Shown one piece after another: positions 44,232 through 55,738 of a stretch of 64,000 nt of DNA. The notes beneath the pieces were generated by a model that worked only from the letters and a program-made list of their open reading frames with translations, was not told the DNA's origin and did not search any database. The position numbers and the translations under genes are program-made. This DNA is from Saccharum officinarum (Eukaryota; Streptophyta; Magnoliopsida; Poales; Poaceae): contig CM036223.1 of assembly GCA_020631735.1 (NCBI GenBank), positions 9,772,191 through 9,836,190 on the forward strand, given 5' to 3'. The first letter of the stretch is position 1; each line of letters begins with the position of its first letter.

Positions 44232-44651
44232 CTAGTAAGATAGGCTGGCGATAGGCTTGACCCACGCCGCGGGGTGGCTTCGCCCTATGAGAGGAGATTG
44301 AGGCTTCGACTGGCATTGGGGACAAATTTAGCCCAAAGAGTTGTTACACCTGGGATCAAAAGATATTCCAAGTGTGTAGAAGAATACTGTATGTTGGCTC
44401 TTTTGGCTGTATCGTGGCATTAGCACGGGTATATTTTATTTTGCGATCGTAGGATGGTGTAAAATTGCCGGTCATCTGGCAAGACATGACTTATTATGCC
44501 TTGTTATATATGAGTATTTTTCAGATTATATACATGTCATATATAATTGTGTGAAACTTAAACTATGAAAAAAAATATCGTCGTTTGGTTGGTTTCATGT
44601 GCATCCCTTAAATGAAGCCGTGACGTTAGCACGGGCACGAGTGTAAACTAG
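44232..44651. mobile_element. Mariner/Stowaway-like MITE, 420 bp, TA target site
   Basis: The element is bounded by TA on both sides (44230-44231 and 44652-44653). The ends CTAGTAAGATAGG and GTGTAAACTAG are short imperfect inverted repeats. The end region GTTAGCACGGGCACGAG is typical of this grass family. Confidence 0.65.
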
Positions 44652-44861
44652 TACATCAAGAGGCGCAAACATACAAACCATATTTATTAATAAAAAACAT
44701 AATCTAGTAATTCAAAAAACTAAAACTTGGTTCATCTGTATTATTGCACTCATATATAAACTCACATGCAAAAAATAAGATGTAAACTTAAACTAGAAAA
44801 AGACATACGAAAATACTCTGTAATAAATTTCATATGTATTTACGCTGCAAGACAAAAACCA

Positions 44862-45363
44862 CACTACTACAGAAATCTTTTTCAAGGCAAGCAAAAACGA
44901 TTTTCCGAGGCAGACAAGCCAAATGCCTCCGACCAAAGGTCACGGTTAATCAAACATTAACGGAGGCATTTGCTTGCCCGCCTCGGTAAATAAATCAGAA
45001 AAAAAGAAAAAGCCCGTTGACGAGCCCGCTGAACCCAACGACGGGCCTGCCAAGCCCAATCCACCGCCGCCGCCGACGCCGACGCCTTCGCTCTCCTCGT
45101 AGCCTCCTGGATCCGGCATCGAGGTAGCTGCCACGGATCCACCGCCGTGGAGCACGGCCGGCCTAGATTCGCCGCCGACGAGCTTGACCGGCATGGATCC
45201 ACCACCGAGGAGCTCGGCCGGCCTAGATCCGCCGCTGAGGAGCTCGGCCGGCCTGGATCCACCGCTGGGAAGCTCGGACGCCGCCGCTGCCACCGGATCT
45301 GGTCGAAAGGAGGAGGTGGCGCCACCTCCTCTCGTCGATTCCCACGCGACGATGCTCAGGGAG
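44862..45363 (+). mobile_element. CACTA transposon 5' end, truncated
   Basis: CACTACTACAGAAATC at 44862 is a canonical CACTA terminus. It is followed by subterminal repeats in both orientations: CCGAGGCAGACAAGCC, ATGCCTCCGACC, GGAGGCATTTGCTTGCC and CGCCTCGG. The partner end is not found before LTR A begins at about 45364, which probably interrupts or replaces the rest. Transposase is absent. Confidence 0.85.
45136..45285 (-). repeat. Five 30-bp tandem repeats inside the CACTA piece
   Basis: Units start at 45136, 45166, 45196, 45226 and 45256. On the minus strand the frame 45293-44946 reads them as a ten-residue repeat close to GGSRPAELLS. Codon-length periodicity is suggestive of a captured coding sequence, but the frame has no known domain. 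Confidence 0.7.
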
Positions 45364-46262
45364 GGTAAAAGGTCTTGATGGCTAGAGGGGGGTGAATAGC
45401 CTTTTAAAAATTTCTACAAAGACAAGCTAAACAAGTTTATCAATACAACAAATAGCGAGATGCGAGTTTTGCTTAGCCTACGGGGTGTTTGCAAGCCACC
45501 TATCCAATTCTCAATTCTAGTATAAAGGCACTCAACCGCACAAGACAAACCGAGAAGGTAACTACAACTACAACTAGTAAGCTACACAAAAGAGCTACTC
45601 TAGCAAAGCTAACTAGTTAGCAAAGATAACTAAGAAAGTAATGCGGAGTTGAGTTAGGAGAGTTTCACCGAGGGACGAAGTATTGAGCCAACCAATATGA
45701 TCAAGAGATGAATTCTATAATACACAACCACCGAGATCGATCAATCACAATAAGAATGATGACACAAAGATTTATCCCGAGGTTCACGTGCTTGCCGGCA
45801 CGCTAGTCCCCGTTGTGTCCCTCTTCACCACGTGATTCGATGGCTAATCGGTCTCACACCGAGCCTCTCAAAAGGCGCCACAAGAACCTACCAAATGGCA
45901 AAAGGTTGCAATGACACAAGCAATTTACTAATGTTGCCTTTGCCGCTTTGCCGAGGTAGGCACAAACCCCTCACAAACATCGGAGGTGGCCAAGAACAAT
46001 CACCAACTCTTGCCAACGTCTCCAAGCTGCTCCAAACCGTCTAGGTGGCGGCAACCACCAAGAGAAACAAGAATCCCGCAGCAAATCAACCACCAAGTGC
46101 CAACTAGATGCTATCTCACAATGCAAATGCACTAGGATCACTCAATCTCACTTCGAATATGCAAAGAAGCAAGAGAGATGAGTGGGAGGGGAGTTGCTTA
46201 GCTCAAAATGCTCACAAGTATATCAAAAGTCCAAGAGATAGAGCCTTGAGCCAGCCAACGAG

Positions 46263-46270
46263 TATTTATA
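46263..46270 (-). promoter_or_regulatory. TATA box of LTR A
   Basis: TATAAATA on the minus strand, ~55 bases after the palindrome array, in the same relation as in the other LTRs. Confidence 0.7.
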
Positions 46271-46319
46271 GACGTACCCCTTCGAATAGAGCCGTTAGGA
46301 ACGAGATCCAGCTGAAGTC

Positions 46320-46710
46320 GCGCTGATCAGACGCGCTGGTCCGATTGACCGGACGCGCCGATCGCGCAACGGCTCTTTCGCGAAGCATCGACCGGACGCG
46401 CTGGTCGCAACGACCAGACACGCAGGAATCGACCGGACGTGCCGGTCCTGTAACTGACCGGACGCGCTGGTCAAGTCTGAGTTGCGCTCCAACGAAACAG
46501 TGACCGGACGCGCTAGAGAACTGACCGGACGCCACAGTGCCCGCGTCCGGTTGGAGTCCAGTAAGCTCCCTGAACGACCGGACGCGTCCGGTCGGTCGTG
46601 ACCGGACGCACCTCGCGTCCGATCAAACAACTGAAACACGCGCACACGCTGAACACTGACCGGACGCGTCCGGTCAAACAGAGACCGCGTCCGGTCCAGC
46701 ATCCGGTCAC
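46320..46710. repeat. Palindrome array in LTR A
   Basis: Many GACCGGACGC, GACCGGACGCGTCCGGTC and GCGCTGGTC words. The linker GAGTCCAGTAAGCTCCC is at 46554. Part of the half-sites have drifted to CGCTGGTC, showing gradual decay of the palindromes. Confidence 0.88.
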
Positions 46711-47287
46711 TCCTGTGACCTCCGTTCGCCTCCGTTTCTTTTCCGACTTCCGGCGTAGTGGAAAATAGTCGTTTCAACTCCTCGAAAATGCCTGAATCCC
46801 GCCTCGCAAGCTCGGCGAGAGGGAGAGAGGACCCCAAACTCTCTCTACCGCTCAAACTCCAACGCCATCGCAAATGTGCTAACACCACCAAGTGATCATG
46901 TCATGTGCGAGTGTGTTAGCATTTTTACAATCATTTATCGAGGCGTTATTAGTTCTATCCAAATGCATATAATCATGAAATGCACACCTAGAGACACTTA
47001 GGAGTTCAATAGCCGCGTCATTCCCCTCTTTATAGTACGGCTATCTATCCTATAATGTAACCACACTCACTAGGTGTCTTGGTTACTAAAACACAACCCT
47101 TAAGCATATACCTTTGCCTTGATCACGTAGGGTTGCGTCCAAATCCAAGTGTGGCCACCATGATCACCATGTCCATCTTGCCACCAACCTTGGAATGTAC
47201 TAATCCTCATATGCTACATACAACTTAGGCATAGGATTAGTACTTAGGCATTGTCACTAATTACCAACACCAAACATAGGACTTTCA

Positions 47288-48454
47288 ATCTCCCCCTTGT
47301 TGGTAATTGGTGACAACCCTTTCATAAAGATATTATGATAAAATTTTGATTGAACCCATGTCATATTGTCCAAGTATATTACCATGTGTAAGAAGTATGG
47401 ACAAGTGATCATGAATTCAAATTGATAGCAATGGCTCCCCCTACATGTATGCTAGATGTTTGGATTTTGGAAGCATACATGTTAGATAGGAAAGATTAGA
47501 AGCATTGACTACCAATAGGTGCTAAGTGTTTTAGATTATAGACCTTTGAAGCGTGATACCATCGGAGTAGCGATAAACACCATCTTGGCACCTTGTGTAG
47601 TTAGATATCACTTGGAAAAGCACAAACATAACTAGAAACCTCGTGAGATCAACATTATAAGCAAGGCTCTAGTACCACTTTGAAAAACATGAAGCAAGAG
47701 AAATCTAACTACTTCCTATTCATGCTAGTACTTCAATACACCATTCAATTGAATACTAGCAAAACACCACACAAGCAAAGTATCGGAGAAAAAGAAATGC
47801 ATAACTATACATCATACATATGAAGTGCGCCAGGAAATGCAACATTCATGTTTAAGAGCTTGCTCCCCCTACTTGTGTGCTCAAAATTTTAGTTGATCCC
47901 CTTCTTTTATCAAATCTACCCTTTAGGTTTTCTCCCCTTTTAGAATCTATCTTGTGAACAACATTTTCTCCCCCTTTGAGTTCTATCTTTGTGAACAATA
48001 TTTTCTCCCCCTTTGGCACCAATGACCACAAGGGACCAATTTTAGATAGAATATCATGTTGAATTATGGGGTGAGGATCAAGTTTGTGATTCAACCTAGA
48101 TTGCTTGCATAAATAAAATGCTTCGGTTTGATCCAAGGGCAAGCTTCTTCACACCTCACTAGAAGGGTTATCATGCACCATGTTGAAGCAAATATTTAGA
48201 CAAGTGATCTCGATTAAACACTTAGGATCACAAGCTACTTAAACAAGTTATATGCTACCACTAGATCATGCAAGTCATGGAAACAATAGTGGCACCATAT
48301 AAACTTCAAAGTCATTTGATTTTCATGAATGAGCCTAGAACATAAGAAATCATGACTAGATGCACTAAACATGTCCTTAGTATAGAATGTATGACATGTC
48401 AACCAATTTTACCTTGGGGCTCGAAGGAGAGGCAAGTCATAACATTGGGGTGCA
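47288..48454 (-). other. 3' region of element 2 with repeated PPT-like motifs
   Basis: On the minus strand AAGGGGGAGA occurs just before LTR A, and AAAGGGGGAGAAAAT-like motifs recur at about 47935, 47970 and 48005, with others near 47445 and 47866. No extra ORF exists here, unlike in element 1. The minus-strand frame 47852-48142 is made of these repeats and is not a gene. Confidence 0.75.
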
Positions 48455-51400
48455 TCAACTCATGTTGGAGAAGTCAAGTATGTTCAACTCATTCTTTAGC
48501 TTGTGAAATCTCTTCTCATCAAGTGGCTTGGTGAATAGGTCAGCTAATTGATCTTCGGTGTCCACACTCTCAATAGCAATGTCACCCTTTTGTTGATGAT
48601 CTCTAATGAAATGATGACGAACATCAATATGCTTTGTTCTTTGATGTTGAACCGGATTGTTGGTTAGCTTCACGGCACTTTCATTGTCACATAGCAATGA
48701 CACATTCTTGAAATTGATTCCAAAATCCTTCAATGTTGCCTTCATCCACAAGATTTGTGCACAACAACTACCCGTGGTGATGTATTTGGCTTCGGCGGTA
48801 GATAGTGCAATACTATTTTGCTTCTTGGATGACCATGAGACAAGTGATCTTCCCAACAATTGACAAGTCCCAGAAGTGCTCTTTCTCTCTACTTTGTCAC
48901 CGACATAGTCAGAATCCGAATATCCAACTAGCTCAAAGCTTGCACCTTTGGGATACCACAATCCAACATCTTGTGTATGCTTTAAGTACCTCAATATTCT
49001 CTTTGTTGCCTTCAAATGACTTTCTCTTGGTGAGGCTTGAAATCTTACACACATGCATACACTAAACAACACATCGGGTCTTGATGCCGTCACATAGAGT
49101 AGGCTACCAATCATTGATCTATAAAGCTTTTGATCCACCATGTTGCCACTCTTGTCACTGTCCAAACTTCCACTAGTGCCCATTGGGGTTGTAATGCCCT
49201 TTGCATCTTCCATGCCAAACTTTTTGAGCATATCTTTGATGTACTTGGTTTGGCTCACAAATGTTCCTTCCTTCATTTGTTTGATTTGAAGTCCAAGAAA
49301 GAAACTAAGTTCACCAATCATTGACATTTTAAATTCCTTTGCCATCATTTTCCCAAACTCATCACAATAATCTTGATTGGCTGAACCAAATATGATATCA
49401 TCAACATATATTTGCAATACAAATAAGTCTTTCCCAATCTTCTTGGTGAAGAGAGTAGTATCCACTTTCCCCATGACAAATCCTTTAGTTAGCAAGAAGT
49501 CCCTCAATCTTTCATACCATGCTCTTGGTGCTTGCTTCAATCTATACAAAGCTTTCCTTAACTTGAACACATGGTTAGGTTTCTTGTCATCTTCAAAATC
49601 GGGAGGTTGCTCAACATACACCTCTTCTTGAATGTACCCATTGAGAAATGCACTCTTCACATCCATTTGATATAACTTGATATTATGAGCACAATCATAA
49701 GCAAGTAAGATCCTATTTGCTTCCAATCTTACAACCGGGGCATAAGTTTCACCAAAGTCAAGACCCTCTATTTGTGTGTAACCTTGAGCCACTAGTCTTG
49801 CTTTGTTCCTTACTACTATTCCATCTTGATCTTGCTTGTTGTGAAAGACCCATCTTGTTCCAATGACATTATGATCCTTAGGCCTCTCAACTAGTTCCCA
49901 TACTTCATTTCTCTTGAAGTTGTTGAGCTCTTCATGCATTGCATTTACCCAATTCGAATCTCTCAATGCTTTATCAATGTCCTTGGGTTCTTCCATTGAC
50001 ACAAAAGAAGAGTGAGCATAAAATGATGCCAATCTTGATCTAGTTTGAACTCCCCTTTGTATGTCACCAATGATGGAATCCAATGGATGGTCTCTTGCAA
50101 TGTTAGTTGGTTGAAGCACTTGGACTTGATTGCTTGGATGTTGATGTTGATCATGAGTTGGAGATGATGAACTAGACACTTGTTGATCTTGTTGTACTTG
50201 AGATGATGTACTAGCTTGATTTTGCATTAGAGACCCACTAGCTTGTGTAATTGGACTTTGGAGCACTTGATCTTTGTTGTCATCCACATCAATCACTTGC
50301 TTTAGCCTAATATCACCAATATCTATTTCTTTCATAGCATTGGTCAATTGAGTTCCTCTCACATCATCTAAGTTATTTTCCTCATCTTGAGAGCCATTTG
50401 TTTCATCAAACTCAACATCATGAACTTCCTCAAGTAAACACTAGCCAAATTCCAAACTCTATAAGCTTTGCTAGTAGTGGAGTAACCAAGTAAGAATCCT
50501 TCATCACATTTCTTCTTAAACTTGATCAATCTAGTGCCCTTCTTCAAGATGTAGCATTTGCAACCAAATACTCGAAAGTATGCAATGTTGGGCTTTCTTC
50601 CATTTAAGATCTCATATGGTGTCTTCTCTAAAAACTTGTGGCAATAGAGGCGGTTGCTATAGAAGCAAGCCGTGTTGATTGCTTCGGCCCAAAAAGAATG
50701 ACTCACATTATACTCATTCAACATTGATCTTGCCATATCAATCAAGGTTCTATTCTTTCTTTCAACTAAGCCATTTGATTGAGGTGTATACTTGGCTGAG
50801 AATTGATGCTTGATTCCAAGCTCCTCACATAGCTCATCAACTCTTGTGTTTCTAAACTCACTTCCATTGTCACTTCTAACTTTCTTGATTGTGGTCTCAA
50901 ACTCATTTTGCACTCTCTTGATGAACTTCTTGAATATGTCAAATACATCACTCTTGTCCACAAGAAAGAATACACATGTGTATCTAGTGAAATCATCCAC
51001 AATCACAAAGTCATACTTGTTGCCACCAATGCTTGTGTATGTAGTTGGCCCAAATAGATCCATATGCAACAACTCAAATGCCTTGGAAGTACTCATAATG
51101 CTCTTCAATGGATGAGTGTTGCCCACTTGCTTTCTAGCTTGACATGTACTACATAGCTTATCCTTCTCAAATGTGACATCCTTCAAGCCTCTAACTAAGT
51201 CATGCTTCACTAACTTGTTCAATTGCTTCATACCAACATGACCAAGTCTTCTATGCCATAACCAACCCATACTTGATTTTGTGAGCAAGCATGTTGAAAG
51301 TTGAGTGTCACTAGCATTGAAATCAACTAAGTATAGATTCTCATATCTAAAGCCCTTGAAGATCAAGTTGGAGCCATCAACACTAACTATCTCCACATCA

Positions 51401-51684
51401 TCAACACCAAATATGCACTTGAATTCAAGATCACACAATTGAGCAACCGAGAGAAGATTGAAGTTCAACTTTTCAACTAAGAGCACATTGGAAATGCTAT
51501 GATCATTTGAGATTGCAATCCTTCCAAGAGCCTTCACATCACCCTTGCTATTGTCACCAAATGTGATACTATCAATGCCACTATCATTTGATTTGAGAGA
51601 GTTGAACATTCTTGAATCACCGGTCATATGTTGAGAGCACCCACTATCAAGCACCCAATGCCTTCCTCCGGCCTTGTAATTTAC
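48455..51684 (-). pseudogene. pol: pol of element 2, one frameshift
   Basis: The first pol codons follow a TAG at 51687-51685. The protease has LDSGCSQHMTGD. The integrase zinc region (LWHRRLGHVG, CSTCQARKQ) and core ([27 protein letters not shown]) are intact. The frame is lost at about 50431-50444, in the linker after the integrase C-terminus, by a small indel, and resumes in another phase at 50394 or before. The rest is preserved: RT with YVDD, RNase H with GYSDSDYVGD and STAEAKYITT, and the end [16 protein letters not shown]. Only this lesion separates it from a full-length pol. The linker is normally variable, so the enzymes themselves look little damaged. Confidence 0.9.
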
Positions 51685-51696
51685 CTACAAAATAAA

Positions 51697-53892
51697 TTAA
51701 TGTTTCTTAGGTACCCATACTTGTTTGGGTCCTTGGAGGTTAGTAACTAAGCTCTTTGGTACCCAAATGGCCTTCTTCTTTGGACCCACAATTGGTGTAC
51801 CAACAAACCTAGCATGCACACCTTTCTCACCCTTGGTAAGCACATAACAAGAATCAAAAGGAATATAATCCATTTTAGCATGAAACTTGTTATTGTTCTT
51901 ATTCATTTTATTACAATTAATCTCTAGATGCCCAACTTGCTTGCATCTATTGCAATAACGACCATTGCTCTTCACAAAGCGAGGCTTTAGAGTAGCAAAG
52001 GCCGCCTTGCCCTTCTTGGGAGTATAACCTAAACCCTCTTTGTTAAGAGAGAACCTTTGGCTACCCAAGCATTTTAGCAAGCGGGCATCCCCACCATAGG
52101 CATTGCCTAATGCGCGAGTGAGATCATCCACCTCTCTCTTGAGAGTCTCATTCTCAACCACAAGTGATGAATCACTAGTAGTAGAGGTAGAGTTGGTTGT
52201 GGTGGACGATGATGAGCTACATGAAGCATTAGTAGGACCAATAAATAAAGAATCATCAATAATATCACATGTTAGTCCAATATCACAAGTAACAATCACT
52301 TGCTTCTTCTTAGCTTCCTTCATGAGCTTCTCCAACTTGAGGTCCTTCTCCTTGATGAGCTCAAGTAGAGTGGAGTGGGCTTCCTTAAGCCTAGTGTGAG
52401 CAACTTCAAGGTCCTCGTGGTCTTCCTTTAGACACTCACGAGAGGCCTCTAGCTCATCAAAGGATTTCCTAAGAGCTTTGAGCTCTTGTTCAATTCCTTT
52501 GCACTCCTTACTCTTTTTGAGAGCAACAAGCTTCTCCATCAGGGCATCATTTTCATTGTTCTTGGCAATAAGTTCTTGTTCCAAGATTTTGTATTTCTTG
52601 GTGGTCCTCTTGTAGCCCTTGCTCATTTGATCTATTATGCCCAATAGATCATCCTTGGAGTAGTCCTCATCCTCCTCATCATCACTCCTACAATCATCAC
52701 TAGCACAAGAATCATCATCACAATCATCATATTTTACCTTGGTAGGCTTGGCCATAAGGCATGTCGATGTAGTGTCGAAGATGGATGACTTGTTGGAGAG
52801 GGCGATGCTTGCAATGGCTCGCTGAGTGGTCCTCTCATCATCACTAGAGCTTGCATCATCATCACTATTGGAGTTGTCACTATCCCAAGTGACCACATAA
52901 CCACCACCCTTCTTCTTCTTGTTGATAGTGAAGCTCTTCTTCTCTTTCTTCTCCTTCTTGTCCTTCTTGTTCTTCTTCAACTTTAACTCCCCATCATGAT
53001 ATCTTTTGTCTTCATAGGGGCACTTTGCCACTACATGATCGGGACTATTGCAATTGTAGCAAAGCACTTCCTTTGCCTTCATGAAGTCCCTTCTCTTCCT
53101 TGCCCCATATCTTTTCTTCTTCATGAACCTCCCCATCTTGTGCACTAGGAGGGCCATGGTCTCATCATCGAATGGATCATCATCATCACTCTCCACCTTG
53201 CTCTTGCCCTTAGAAGATGAAGCCTTGAATGCAATGGACTTTTCTTGCTTGACCTTGGTCTCCTTCTCTTTTACCTCATCTTCATCATCATTGTATTGGG
53301 CATCGGTCATTATATCTCCAAGCACATCGGTTGGTTTGACCTTGTCCAATCCCTCTCTAAAGATCATCCTTCTCAAGGTGATAAACTTCTTGGGTAAACA
53401 CATCAAGAACTTGTGTGAGAAGTCCTTGTCCTCAACCTTCTCTCCAAGCCCCTTGAGATCATTGACAATGACTTGGAGCCTATAGAACATCTTCGGGATG
53501 GATTCATCATCCTTCATCTTGAAAGTGGAGATCTTGTCCTTGAGCATATATAGCTTGACACTTTTTACCGTTGAAGTGCCTTCATATGTTTCTTCAAGCC
53601 TTATCCAAAGCTCATTTGCCTTTTCAAGATCTTTGATTTGCTCAAATACTTTGTCATCAATGGCACGGTAGATTATGTCAAGTGCCGCCGTGTTGCATTG
53701 TTTGTTGATGCGGTCATTTGGAGTGAGATTTTCTTCATCAAGAATAATGTATCCTTCTTTGGTCACATCCCAAACCTTCTCATGTATATTGCCTAGATAT
53801 TGCTTTATCTTCCTTTTCCAATGATCAAAGGAAGAGACACCATCAAAGAATGGAGGCTTGCCATTAACATGATTGAACATAACTTGAGCCAT
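51697..53892 (-). CDS. gag: gag of element 2, intact frame
   Basis: 731 codons from the ATG at 53892 to the TAA at 51697. N-terminal copia-type Gag region with FDGVSSFDHWKRKIKQYL. Two CCHC knuckles: CYNCNSPDHVVAKC in the middle and CNRCKQVGHLEINC near residue 660, with acidic runs and a long coiled coil between them, as in element 1. It ends GPKQVWVPKKH. It would build the particle shell and bind RNA. The upstream leader is only four bases long (CAAG) before LTR B begins, and the PBS is missing from this position, so the copy cannot replicate as arranged here. Confidence 0.9.
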   Translation of the reverse strand: MAQVMFNHVNGKPPFFDGVSSFDHWKRKIKQYLGNIHEKVWDVTKEGYIILDEENLTPNDRINKQCNTAALDIIYRAIDDKVFEQIKDLEKANELWIRLEETYEGTSTVKSVKLYMLKDKISTFKMKDDESIPKMFYRLQVIVNDLKGLGEKVEDKDFSHKFLMCLPKKFITLRRMIFREGLDKVKPTDVLGDIMTDAQYNDDEDEVKEKETKVKQEKSIAFKASSSKGKSKVESDDDDPFDDETMALLVHKMGRFMKKKRYGARKRRDFMKAKEVLCYNCNSPDHVVAKCPYEDKRYHDGELKLKKNKKDKKEKKEKKSFTINKKKKGGGYVVTWDSDNSNSDDDASSSDDERTTQRAIASIALSNKSSIFDTTSTCLMAKPTKVKYDDCDDDSCASDDCRSDDEEDEDYSKDDLLGIIDQMSKGYKRTTKKYKILEQELIAKNNENDALMEKLVALKKSKECKGIEQELKALRKSFDELEASRECLKEDHEDLEVAHTRLKEAHSTLLELIKEKDLKLEKLMKEAKKKQVIVTCDIGLTCDIIDDSLFIGPTNASCSSSSSTTTNSTSTTSDSSLVVENETLKREVDDLTRALGNAYGGDARLLKCLGSQRFSLNKEGLGYTPKKGKAAFATLKPRFVKSNGRYCNRCKQVGHLEINCNKMNKNNNKFHAKMDYIPFDSCYVLTKGEKGVHARFVGTPIVGPKKKAIWVPKSLVTNLQGPKQVWVPKKH

Positions 53893-53896
53893 CTTG

Positions 53897-55738
53897 TGTA
53901 AGGTCCAAATAGGCTAGAGGGGGGTGAATAGCCTAATTAAAACTTCTACAAGAATTACTTAACCACAAGTTAGTATGAAAGGTGGCGAAGCAAATGCACT
54001 AGCTCTAACTAATTAAGCAAGCCACCTACACAAGTCTAGTACAAGGCTATTCACTAAACACAACAACAACTACAAGCTAGAAACAAGAAGTAATACAAGA
54101 GAAGAGCTTCGAGTGATTATACCGCCGTGAAGAGAAGAGAAATACCAATCAATCAATCATACAAGAGAAATCCTCGGGAAGAGAATGACACAAGAATTTA
54201 TCTCGTGGTTCACTTGCTTCCCGACAAGCTACTCCCCGTTGTGGCGATACACCCACTTGTCGGTTCACGAGCTAATCGACTATCAAGAGTCGAGCCCTCA
54301 GCGGGCGCCGCACAACCGCACACAAGATGGGGATCCTCCAAGCCACGAGCTTCACTAGAGTATCCAATTCGCGAACTCCCATGGGGAAGGATCAAGAACC
54401 CCTTACAACACTTGGTGAAGGCTCCAACAATCTCCAATTGGGAGCTCGATCACCTCCGCTACTCCAAGCCGTCTACCGTGTCGGGAAACACGGAACAGTA
54501 ACAAGAAATCCGTAGCAACTCGAAGATCAAGTGCCTCTAGAATGCAACTCTCAAGCAATGCACTTGAATCTCACTCAATCTCACTCAAGATGTGCAACTA
54601 TGCAAAGAGATGAGTGGAGGGGTTGTTCTCTAGCTCAAAGTATGTCTCTAGTTCTCAAAATGTGCAAGAGTTACCCTCAAACCCCGGCCAACCTCTATTT
54701 ATAGCGTACCCCTTCGAATATAGCCGTTAGGAACTTTAACCAGCCGAAGTCGTGCTGACCGGACGTGCTGGTCAAACTGACCGGACGCGCCGGTCGCGCA
54801 ACGGCTAAAATTTGAAACACTGATCGGACGCGCTGGTCGTACTGACCGGACGCGCTGGTCTCGCAACTGACCGGACGCGCTGGTCAACTTGAGTAGCGCA
54901 CAACTAAACAATGACCGGACGCGCCTCTCGTAATGACTGGACGCGACAGTGCCCGCGTCCGGTTAGAGTCCAGTAAGCTCCCTGGATGACCGGACGCGCT
55001 GCGCGTCCGATCATTGAACTAAAAACCGCGCAGACGCTGAACACTGACCGGACGCGTCCGGTCATACCGAGACCGCGTCCGGTGCAGCGTCCGTTCACCA
55101 CAGTGACCGCGTCCGGTGCAGCGTCCGGCGCAATAGAAAATAGGCATTTCACTTCTCCAAAAAACGCTGAATCCCGCCTCGCAAGCTCGGCGGGAGGGAG
55201 AGAGGAGCCCAAACCCCTCTCTACCGCCTGAACTCCACCGCCTTTGCAAATATGCTAACACCACCAAGTGTACACCACCATGTGCATGTGTGTTAGCATT
55301 TCACAATCATTTTCCAAGGCGTTATGTTAGCTCTTTACTAGATCCTAATGCATATGCTCAAGACATTGATCTAGTGGCCCTTGATTTACGAGCTAACCGT
55401 GATTGCCCCTCTTCATAGTCAGCTATATATCCTAAACCCGGTCAATCACTTCTCTACTCATCTTAGACCGGCAAAAGGAAAACCCCTATGGTTATACCTT
55501 TGCCTTGCGCTCTTAGATCCTTCTCTTTTCACTTGATCATCATGTCCTTCCTTTTATGTGCATCTCCACCATGATCATCATTTCATGTCCATGCACCATC
55601 TCTTTGTGATCTTGTGGCCACCACTCCTTGCCACATACACCTTCATCACATGTGTTGCTTATGCCTAACTCAATACACTTAACACAAGGCATTAGCAACT
55701 TGGTGTCATTAATTACCAAAACCAAACTTGGGCTTTCA
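53897..55738 (-). repeat. LTR B, 3' LTR of element 3 (minus strand)
   Basis: On the minus strand it starts TGAAAGCCCAAG at 55738 right after a PPT (AAAAAGGGGGAGAT) and ends ...GGACCTTACA at 53897. It matches LTR C at about 97% by eye over the ~465 bases that can be compared, so B and C are the two ends of one element. The palindrome array is at 54755-55130 and TATAAATA at 54703-54696. Its outer end abuts the gag start of element 2 with TCTTG between, the expected 5-bp target duplication if the partner is found beyond the window. Confidence 0.9.
54755..55130. repeat. Palindrome array in LTR B
   Basis: Dense GACCGGACGC, CCGGACGCGTCCGGTC and GCGTCCGGTGC words with the linker GAGTCCAGTAAGCTCCC at 54967. 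The layout closely follows LTR A. Confidence 0.88.

Larger units (their letters stand above)
45364..47287 (-). repeat. LTR A, 3' LTR of element 2 (minus strand)
   Basis: On the minus strand it starts TGAAAGTCC at 47287 after a PPT (AGGGGGAGAT) and ends near 45364. It holds the palindrome array at 46320-46710 and TATAAATA at 46270-46263. It resembles LTR B only moderately (I estimate about three quarters over the core), so A and B are not the two ends of one recent insertion. The far end lacks a clear CA and may be eroded. Confidence 0.8.

Noticed and set aside
54127..54501. 124-codon ORF, also near 62416
   Set aside because: It lies in LTR B (and its copy in LTR C), is antisense to the element and carries no domain.
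45364..55738. One element bounded by LTRs A and B
   Set aside because: A and B differ too much, B has a polypurine tract on its outer side and pairs with C at about 97%.
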